Both the position numbers and the translations under genes were made by a program. The notes under the pieces were generated by a model. It worked only from the letters and a program-made list of their open reading frames with translations, ran no database searches and was not told where the DNA came from. 64,000 nt of DNA from Rhizodiscina lignyota (taxonomy: Eukaryota > Ascomycota > Dothideomycetes > Aulographales > Rhizodiscinaceae), in the NCBI GenBank assembly GCA_010015805.1, contig ML978133.1, forward strand, positions 744,001 to 808,000, read 5' to 3'. Below are positions 56,504 through 64,000 of the stretch, one piece after another (within the stretch, counting starts at the first letter, position 1; the number at the start of each line of letters is the position of its first letter).

Positions 56504-57159
56504 TCAATCGGACATTGATAGAACAATAGTCGTGAATGTGCGATGTAGAGGAGCCTCCAGGGCCCGGAAAGGACCGTTTATATAGCTCCCGCTCTTTGTA
56601 TGCCGTCTACACGTGCGTTTCGAGGCTTAGATATCTGGGTAAGGCATCAAGATAAGCGGAGGTGGTGGGTTGAGGCAGACGATGTTCGCAGGAGCCGGCC
56701 GGATCGATGGTAGTTGTCAGGACGATTCCAAATCCAGAGCAAATGGTAAGCGGAGATTCAAGGCCCTGGTATTGCTTGAATCGAACGGGTCGAAGTAATT
56801 GGAGGTGGTGATAGAAGTCTTGAACTCAAAGGGCTTGCGGAGAAAGCTTCAACGTTCGCCAAGACAAATGGGATGGTGACGCGCATGCACGTGAAGCCAC
56901 AACCTTGGAACCTTTATTTTCTTTTGCAACCACCACTATACGGAGTATTTATAATCGCTAACATCGCGGGAACGGATTTCTTTGAAAGAACTGTCCTAAA
57001 TACTCAAAGTCTACCACGAGCACTTGAAATAAACGTCGCCTCTCACAGCTCTACTGAGTACGCCTTCATGGCGTCCTATCCAACCAATAGCGGAAGCATT
57101 TCCCAGGTGGGTGGTTATTGCGGATGGCGCCAAGCTATCAGCGACCTTATCCTTTGATC
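56504..57159. other. intergenic
   Basis: Promoter of the VPS9 gene and 3' flank of the P450 gene. The frame 56873-57157 (plus) lacks support. Nothing recognised. Confidence 0.5.
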
Positions 57160-58843
57160 TCAAGATACGCGTTCTTGATATGAGACCCAGCATTGATGCT
57201 CCTGATTGGATCGTTCCGTTAACCTCAGGACCTCCCTTATCCGCTAGAGGATGACTTACCTCGATCTCTTCGAACGACTCATCGTAGAACATCTCGAATC
57301 GACTCGTAATTGCAGGAGTCTTGTTCTCAGATCCTGGGCGTACGTTTGTAATGTACTTCCTGTAAATTGCGGACACAAGGGTCGTCATCTCTGCCATAGC
57401 AAGGCTAGAAATGCGCAAAGTCAAAAGGCGGACCATTCTCTCGACGCAGCGCAACACTCACTGCATGCCAATACACATTCTCCCTCCGCTTGAGAAAGCC
57501 CACCACCACTTCTTCATTTCAGCAACCTTCTTTCCATCTCCCAACCACCGATCTGGGTTGAACTCGAGCGGCTCTTCGAAGATCTCAGCGTTACGGTGCA
57601 GCGAATATGGTTCCATGGAAACCACTGTGTCTGCCGGGATCATGTAACCATCAATATTAATATCTTGTCTAAGGACCCTTGGTTCAGAGGCCGGCAGCGG
57701 TGCGTATACTCGAAGAGTTTCTTTGATAATAGCATCAAGGTACGGCAATGAAGCGCAAGCTTCCGGAGTGGGAACGCCAAAGTCATCACACGCTTCCTCT
57801 GAAATGGAGGACACCTCTTCTGCTAACTTGTCCTGAAATCGCCTATTCCTGGTCAAGGAAAGAGCCCAGGTGAGGAACATTAGCGTATCGCTTGTGGTGT
57901 CAATTCCCGCAAGGAGATGATCTGCGCACTCGGATGCGATATCTAAGTCGTCAAGACTTCCACCTTGATTCTTGTGGTGGGACCAAAGCAAGCCCATCAC
58001 ATGGTTTGAGGTGCACTTGGACCAGTTTTGTTTGGCCTCTCTGTAGAATTGTTGCCAGGCTTGAAGGGCGTGTGTACGGATACCAGTGTACGTCAACGGC
58101 TTCTTCATTGGAAGCAACGGCTTCACGAGCCGTTCCATGAGATTGACTCGCGTGTACAGCCATTTTGTGAAAGCTGGAAAGTGCACAGCGAACCAAGACA
58201 GCTTTCGCCTCGCAGGATCAAGAATGTCGTTGAGCAATGCGCGGTCACCCTGCGAACCGGAGACTGCCTGAGTACTACCGTACTTTCCGTACACGAAATC
58301 AGTAATCGCATCGAGCGAGAAAAAGTGCAACGTAGAGAACATCTCGCTTGTCGACCCCGGCTCTGATTCGAGGAGCTGCATGTATTGACGCGCCTTGTCT
58401 TGAATCATCGCCGCTTGTTCGCCCTTGATCATGGAGCTCTTAGAGTAAGCATGAGACAGCATCTTCTTTCGTTCCGCATGCTGCTGGACAGGCCCGAATG
58501 TAAACATGTTCTCCTTGCCGTAGACATCAAACATTCGGTAGAAATCGGTACGCTCGAAGCCGCTGCCTGCTCCATAGATTTTCCGCAGCGCTGAGAGGCT
58601 GTTGAACGAGACTTCGCGAGGACCGATACGGACGACCGGACCATATTTTACGTGTATCTCCTGTATCTTGCGTGTCCTTGAGCCCTTGAAGTCTTCGATT
58701 GCCAATCTCCAGGATGTCAAGGCGAAAATCCTCGGTCCTGGTATCTTCGCTAGTGTACATAAAATTGTTCGATGCAAAACATGATACGCTAAGAAGGCAG
58801 AAGTAGCAACGAACATAATTGTGATCAGTGGAAATGCCATCAT
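57160..58843 (-). CDS. cytochrome P450 monooxygenase
   Basis: Haem-thiolate monooxygenase, ER-anchored. Exons 58843-57462, 57404-57260 and 57201-57160, 522 residues; the last exon (14 codons, EHQCWVSYQERVS) was chosen because the acceptor AATCAG restores the usual P450 end, whereas read-through gives a long unrelated tail. Start ATG 58843 precedes a membrane helix; a proline hinge KIPGPR follows. Landmarks: I-helix LLAGIDTTSDT, K-helix KETLRVYAPLP, NPDRW, and the haem loop FSSGGRMCIGMH split by intron 1. Substrate class cannot be told; no backbone biosynthetic gene is adjacent. Confidence 0.93.
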
Positions 58844-59132
58844 TACCACAACTTCCAATTCGAGAATCGCCGGCTGTGAATCCTAAGTCCTTATTCAATT
58901 CCAGGACAAGATGATAACGGGTGTGTGGTGGAGCGGGATCACTCGTGAATATACATATCGTAACCCTAACCCTTAAAATTTCGTAGCTTCAACTTCGTTC
59001 AACTCTCCGACAAGCAATCTATAACCATGTATTCTTTCTAAAGTTCTCAAGGCCTAATTACATTACCATTACCGAGCACAAACGTTTCTCCAAGCTCCGT
59101 AACGATAAAGGGTCCTGCTTCCATTCCCCGTT

Positions 59133-60134
59133 ATGTCTCTAGAAAACATTGGGGAAGAAAATCGTCAGCTCCCCAACCCCATTGACGATCTCATAAAAGA
59201 GAAAGGCTGCTTGGTTCTTGATGGTGCATTAGCGACAGAACTACAAGCCCGCGGCTGCGATATTGATGGCCCTTTGTGGTCTGCAAGAGCTCTCTATGAG
59301 AATCCAGATCTTATCCGCCAAGTACACCTCGACTATTTCCGCGCTGGAGCCGATATTGTGATCACAGCAACGTACCAGGCGTCCGTTCCAGGATTACATG
59401 CAATCGACTACAGTACAGAAGAGGCTTTAGGTCTCATGAAACGCAGTGTACAACTGGCTCAGCAGGCTCAAAGACAGTATGTACTGGAATCACAGAAAAC
59501 AGGCTTTCTCATCGCAGGATCCATTGGACCATATGGCGCATATCTTGCTGATGGATCTGAATACACCGGGGACTACCGCCTTTCTCTCGATGGAATGCTA
59601 GATTTCCATCGCCCTCGGATGAAAGCGCTCATCGAAGCTGGCGTCGACATCCTGGCCTTTGAAACGATTCCTTCGGTTCGCGATTTAACAGGGTTCGTCG
59701 CATTATTACTCACCGAGTTCCCTTCTGCGACAGCGTACATTTCCTTCACGATCCGGGATAAGAACCACATCAGCGACGGCTCGCCGTTAAGCAATGTCAT
59801 GAAATTGGTCAACATGTGCCCGCAGTTCGTGGCAGTCGGAGTCAACTGCATTGATGAAAGCAAAGTTACAGGTGCTCTTGAGACCCTCAGTCATCTGACG
59901 AGCAAGCCATTGATTGCGTACCCGAATTCTGGACAGCAGTACGACGTCGACAGCAATTCATGGACAGGCGAAAATGGCTTTCGCACAAGTCTTGCAGACA
60001 AAGTTGCAAAGTGGCGGTCACTCGGAGCTCGAGTCATAGGAGGTTGTTGTCAAACAAGTCCAGAAGACATTCGACTTGTAGCAATCGTACTGAAAGCTGA
60101 ACGAGACAGTTCGATATCTGGTACGGTGGAATAA
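59133..60134 (+). CDS. homocysteine S-methyltransferase
   Basis: Zinc-dependent methyltransferase of the MmuM / yeast Mht1-Sam4 type, transferring methyl from S-methylmethionine or SAM to homocysteine to form methionine. Single exon, 333 residues, ATG 59133. Family motifs: LVLDGALATELQARGCDI, ITATYQASVPG, IAGSIGPYGAYLADGSEYTGDY, LAFETIPS, and the zinc ligands GVNC and VIGGCCQTSP. No targeting signal, so cytosolic. Divergent from the P450 gene with 289 bp between starts. Confidence 0.93.
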   Translation: MSLENIGEENRQLPNPIDDLIKEKGCLVLDGALATELQARGCDIDGPLWSARALYENPDLIRQVHLDYFRAGADIVITATYQASVPGLHAIDYSTEEALGLMKRSVQLAQQAQRQYVLESQKTGFLIAGSIGPYGAYLADGSEYTGDYRLSLDGMLDFHRPRMKALIEAGVDILAFETIPSVRDLTGFVALLLTEFPSATAYISFTIRDKNHISDGSPLSNVMKLVNMCPQFVAVGVNCIDESKVTGALETLSHLTSKPLIAYPNSGQQYDVDSNSWTGENGFRTSLADKVAKWRSLGARVIGGCCQTSPEDIRLVAIVLKAERDSSISGTVE

Positions 60135-60791
60135 ATTCGCCATCCCTGTCCTATTCCTTGCGTCGATCAGTCGTCGAGACGGAGGTAACAACAGCCGCTG
60201 AACAGCATGCTGATCAATCTTGACCGATCCATGGAGCCTCTGCACAGAATAACTTAATTGCCAGGGTTTGGAGGCGAACGTATCTATGCAAATGCATGAA
60301 CGATTAAGCGACAACATGGAGTGCAGTGACCAATCTTGTCGGCATATGCCACAACGAGCATATCTCCGATGTACTCCACCTCTCTCTCTCGAAAGAGGAA
60401 TAGCGCGCTTTTCTTCCAGACTTCAACTGACAGACGACTCTCACCGAGTCTACCCAATTTCCGGATGCGGGCGATGTCAATCAATAAATGCTGCATCATA
60501 TTCTGCCTCTTCACAATGGCGAGTCATTGCCCGTCACCCCACTATTGCGATGCGAAATCGGACATCTTCATGATAAGGATATCTGAACGTGTTTTGCTAT
60601 CTCAGCTTCATGCCTGCTTTCCAACTATCAGGACATGCCCCAATGCGACGGCAAGAAGTAACCGATGAGGTCCCAAGATCCAATGTACCGGGGCCATGAT
60701 CGACAGGAACGTGGGGATATATTGTAAGGTACAGCTCCCTCTTAGCTGACCGTACGGTTGGATACTCTGTAGCCACTCTCATTCGTCAAGC
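60135..60791. other. intergenic
   Basis: Between the methyltransferase stop and the tannase start. Short frames on both strands have no support. Confidence 0.5.
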
Positions 60792-62423
60792 ATGCTGTCC
60801 CATTTCCTTACGTTGGGTTTCTTCCTTGAGGTTGCCATTGCCTCAAGGAAACATGCCAAATGTGCCTCGCTCGATGGTTTAAAATTGAACGATGGAACTG
60901 GTATTGTGGTCTCTGCCACAGCGATCGCTGCTGGTAGCAACTTTACAGGCACTTCTGCTGAACCAAGCTACAATATACCTCAGATTGATCTTCCAAGCCT
61001 CTGTCGCGTCATTTTCCATGTCGAAACAAGTCCGAACGATGGGTCAGCAACCGGCGAGGTTTGGCTTCCGCCACCATCTGAATGGAATAGGAGATTCCTT
61101 GCAGTCGGAAATGGGGGGTTCGCAGGTGCAGTCAATTATCCTGACGTCGTTTGGGGCGCCCGGAAGGGATTCGCGACGATGAGCACGAACACCGGCCATG
61201 TTTCTGGTCAGCTCAATGGCACCTGGCTCCTTAATCCGGAACAAGAAATCGACTGGGGCCATCGAGCACTCCATATAACATCGGTGGCCGCGAAGCAAAT
61301 CGTTAATGAATACTATCCATCACATTTCACATATTCGTACTATGCCGGGTGCTCTACAGGCGGCCGGCAGGGTCTCAACGCTGTGCAGAAATATCCCGGT
61401 GACTACGACGGCGTCCTCGCAGGCTCCGCGATACCTCACCAGACTGTTACATCTGGCTGGCAGACGTACGTGGCTTTACTCCAATTCCCGAACAACCGCT
61501 CTAGCTTTATCCCCGCCACCATGTGGCCAACGATCCATCAAGCTGTTCTTGACCAGTGTGATGACATCGACGGCGTTAAGGATGGTATCATCATGGACCC
61601 ATCCAAATGTTCGTTCCATCCAGAAACTCTCTTGTGCGGCAAGAAGACTGCGAACGCTTCGGCATGCTTATCGTCAGACCAACTGGTGAACCTGAAGCGG
61701 ATGTACATGCCTTGGCAGGATGACAAAAGCAATTTGATCAATCCCGGAATCTCGCCCAGTGGCGAGACTGGCTTCACAATACTGATGAACGGCAATGAAC
61801 CTACCTTTGGACCCATCTTCTATTCCTATGCAATTTTCAATAACTCAGACTGGGACTGGTCAACTATGAACGTGAGCGATGCGCTCTTGGCGGAGCGCAT
61901 TGACCCCGGTGGTTGTGATGCGTACAATCCTGATATGCGCCCGTTCCAGGAAAGAGGCGGCAAGCTCATTCACTACCACGGCTATTCGGACCCCTTGATT
62001 CCGACACTGAACGCTGCGGCATTCTACAATCTCGTGACTTCATTCTACGAGGATGTGGGTAGAGCAGCAGATGTCGAAGACTTCTACCGACTATTTACCG
62101 TTCCGGGTATGGGCCATTGCAGCGGCGGTGTAGGTGCCTGGGTTATCGATGGAGCATCGCAAGGCGGCGTGATCCCGAAAGAGAAAGGAAGCAGTCACTC
62201 GATGCTGTGGTCGCTGGTGGAATGGGTCGAAAGTTCTGCCGTTAAATCTGCGAGAGGCAAAGCGCCCGAAAGCATACTTGGAACCAAGTATGTCAATGAT
62301 ACCGCTAGCTTAGGCATTGAGTTTGAGAGACCCGTCTGTCGTTGGCCGACTGTGGCGAAGTACACCGGAGGTGATGCTAAGGAGTCGAGGAATTGGATAT
62401 GTCCCGAGAATGGCATCTACTAA
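60792..62423 (+). CDS. secreted tannase / feruloyl esterase family protein
   Basis: Extracellular esterase of the tannase/feruloyl-esterase family, releasing gallic or hydroxycinnamic acids from plant material. Single exon, 543 residues, signal peptide MLSHFLTLGFFLEVAIAS. Nucleophile motif YYAGCSTGGRQGLN (Ser in GCSTGG, flanked by the Cys of the vicinal disulfide); calcium loop DQCDDIDGVKDGII; Asp in HGYSDPLIPT; catalytic His in PGMGHCSGG with the partner Cys. Several N-glycosylation sites. All catalytic residues are present. Specificity between tannin and ferulate cannot be read. Confidence 0.93.
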   Translation: MLSHFLTLGFFLEVAIASRKHAKCASLDGLKLNDGTGIVVSATAIAAGSNFTGTSAEPSYNIPQIDLPSLCRVIFHVETSPNDGSATGEVWLPPPSEWNRRFLAVGNGGFAGAVNYPDVVWGARKGFATMSTNTGHVSGQLNGTWLLNPEQEIDWGHRALHITSVAAKQIVNEYYPSHFTYSYYAGCSTGGRQGLNAVQKYPGDYDGVLAGSAIPHQTVTSGWQTYVALLQFPNNRSSFIPATMWPTIHQAVLDQCDDIDGVKDGIIMDPSKCSFHPETLLCGKKTANASACLSSDQLVNLKRMYMPWQDDKSNLINPGISPSGETGFTILMNGNEPTFGPIFYSYAIFNNSDWDWSTMNVSDALLAERIDPGGCDAYNPDMRPFQERGGKLIHYHGYSDPLIPTLNAAAFYNLVTSFYEDVGRAADVEDFYRLFTVPGMGHCSGGVGAWVIDGASQGGVIPKEKGSSHSMLWSLVEWVESSAVKSARGKAPESILGTKYVNDTASLGIEFERPVCRWPTVAKYTGGDAKESRNWICPENGIY

Positions 62424-63316
62424 CACAGACATAGGCGAAGGTGCAAGCAGCCGGACTTTAAGTTCAAGGAGCAAGGTGTCCACGTGTGCGTCGCTCTCAA
62501 TATGAGCGTGCTCAAAACTAGTAGTACGTTCGACAAAAGTAAAACGTGCCAACACAATATCAATAATACCTTCCCAGCACATGCTGAATCTTTCGTACTG
62601 GCTCACCGCATAGTCTTTCCATAGGCTTGAGCGAACTCCAAAGAACATTTCCGGCTGCATATTCTGTGCACCGTATATTGTGTACACTGTATATTCTGTG
62701 CTCCGTATGCCTTACCTACGGGAATTTTTTAGCCGGCGATATATGTCCAAGTCAATACTGAAAGTCACTCATTATTAAAATTTGCTATAATTCGGTTGCA
62801 CCAATGCATAGGCGAGCCTTAGGAGTTGTCCACAAAGTAGTTGGAGAATATCATATGTTCGGCGATTTTCGCTCGGCGTTTTGCGAAACTACGGTACGTA
62901 CGTCCGGCGACTTGTTTATGCTCTCCTCATTCCCCGCAACCGAACTCTTTCTACCTTGTCAATCCTTCCCTTTACTGGTACCAATGTTGGGGAACTGCAT
63001 CCTGCGAGGATCTGACAGCGGTGGTCTTCATGCCCTAATGCGGAGTCCTCTCCTCTTCAGGTGTACCCCAGATCTCCGCACTTCCCCGGAAACGACTCAT
63101 ACCAAAATTCATCCATGCCTTACTACAAACCGGTATGTTAAATAAACTACCGACGACTATGACTTGCGCAGGGAGAGATAAAAGATTGTCATCTGCTTTC
63201 GCCCGACATGCAGATGCATCTGTATTGTCTTGGGACTTGCCAAGTCACATATCTGTTGTTGCTGCTCTTCATTTGGCCGAGCGATTGTGCACGTGTTTGA
63301 AGCCGAACTCGCACCC
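62424..63316. other. intergenic with a 16-bp repeat
   Basis: About 0.9 kb before the transporter. Holds the triple 16-bp repeat at 62660-62707 and a CCGCACTTCCCCGGAAA stretch near 63078 in the likely transporter promoter. No gene seen. Confidence 0.5.
62660..62707 (+). repeat. three 16-bp tandem repeats
   Basis: Units at 62660-62675, 62676-62691 and 62692-62707 based on TATTCTGTGCnCCGTA; the middle copy differs at three to four sites. Located in the 3' flank of the tannase gene. Confidence 0.85.
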
Positions 63317-64000
63317 ATGGCAGACGACAAGTATGCGGACAAGGGACAGACCGCGGAGATAGAAGAGAGAATTGAGAATCCCGAACATCACACTGTTGTC
63401 GAGAAGGATGATATTCAGGGCGACATCGACGTCGGTGCTCAAGCTCTACAGGGGCAAGAGCTGAACTTCACGGAGCAAGGTAAGTTCTCAATACTCTTGG
63501 GACAGACTGTCGACGTTAACAAGATGTAGAGAACAAACGCATCCTTCGGAAGATTGATTGGCGTATTGTTCCTCTTGCCGCCTGGGCATGTGGACTGCAG
63601 TTTGTCGATAAGGTGTGCTATTTCGTCCCGTTGCGGAGTAATTCATTTGTTTCAGTAGGATCTAACATCTGTAAAGTCTGGTCTCGGTGCCGCTGCAACT
63701 TATGGTCTTACCGATGATCTTGGTCTCGTTGGTCAGGAATATTCATGGTGTGTCTCCGTAAGTTGTCCCAAGGACATCGTCTGTCCGTGGTACTGAATTA
63801 ACGCTTCCACACAGATATTCTACTTTGGTTATTTGGCTGGCGCGTTCTTCTCCGGCCGTGCCCTCCAATGGTTTCACGCCGGGAAGGTCATCGGAATAGC
63901 CTTCTTCCTTTGGGGATGTACATTACTGGGCTGTGTTGGGGTTCACAATTTCTCAACATTGATGGCCTTGCGCTTCCTGCTCGGGTAAGAAGTTTCGGGT
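63317..64000 (+). CDS. MFS transporter, Dal5/allantoate permease-like, truncated by window edge
   Basis: N-terminal part of an anion:cation symporter-type major facilitator. Exons 63317-63479, 63530-63612, 63659-63757 and 63815-63984, with a further donor GTAAGA at 63985; phases agree. A hydrophilic acidic N-terminus of about 60 residues is followed by RILRKIDWRIVPLAAWACGLQFVDK (helix 1 with the family's KIDWR start), GQEYSWCVSIFYFGYLAGAF (helix 2), and GKVIGIAFFLWGCTLLGCVGVHNF (helix 3), then LMALRFLLG. The rest lies beyond base 64000. Relatives move allantoate, nicotinate, pantothenate or other organic anions. Confidence 0.9.

Noticed and set aside
57011-57259. Read-through extension of the P450 C-terminus
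   Set aside because: A good GTAAGT donor and an acceptor that restores the usual P450 ending make this an intron plus short last exon.

Overview
The window is nuclear DNA of a filamentous ascomycete (Pezizomycotina; gene content is compatible with a Dothideomycete, but I cannot name a species). The evidence is dense, intron-bearing genes with short GT-AG introns (about 45-110 nt, CTAAC/CTGAC-like branch sites), fungus-specific families (three UstYa/DUF3328 proteins, a NRC-2/Fpk-type kinase, the DASH subunit Dad3, a fungal STAND N-terminal domain) and Arp3, Mre11, TAF10 and mitochondrial ribosomal proteins in typical fungal form. Coordinates given for multi-exon genes are start codon to stop codon; exon limits were read by eye from splice signals and checked for frame.

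Left part (1-18.8 kb) is mainly accessory. A partial Taspase/asparaginase-2 gene and Arp3 are followed by a small secreted protein and a large secreted six-hairpin glycoside hydrolase. Then comes an island of three UstYa-like oxidase genes (8.8-9.8, 11.3-12.3, 12.5-13.4 kb) around a 62-residue secreted peptide gene (10.5-10.7 kb). The island is bracketed by a diverged direct repeat (8381-8594 and 14177-14378). Beyond it are a gene-poor stretch, a frame-scrambled STAND-N/ankyrin gene and a FAD monooxygenase. UstYa proteins, a secreted precursor-like peptide and a flavin monooxygenase are the ingredients of fungal dikaritin-type RiPP clusters. The peptide has no repeated core, so this is the main hypothesis of the window, not a conclusion.

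Middle part (19-28.9 kb) holds a probable mitochondrial membrane protein, a multi-span membrane protein, a helical/TPR-like protein, a secreted GH43-type arabinanase/xylosidase, a small membrane protein and a GFA-domain gene broken by an exact 73-bp tandem duplication.

Right-centre (28.9-46.1 kb) is a housekeeping block: TRM2 tRNA methyltransferase head-to-head with mitochondrial uS5, Dad3, the NRC-2-like AGC kinase, a long disordered protein with an N-terminal eIF4E-binding motif, MRE11 head-to-head with mitochondrial uS19, and TAF10.

Right part (46-64 kb) mixes secreted and metabolic genes: an acid sphingomyelinase, a type-B carboxylesterase, a VPS9-ankyrin-PX endosomal protein, a cytochrome P450, a homocysteine S-methyltransferase, a tannase/feruloyl esterase and a truncated Dal5-type MFS transporter. 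No tRNA, rRNA, CRISPR array or intact transposon was recognised.
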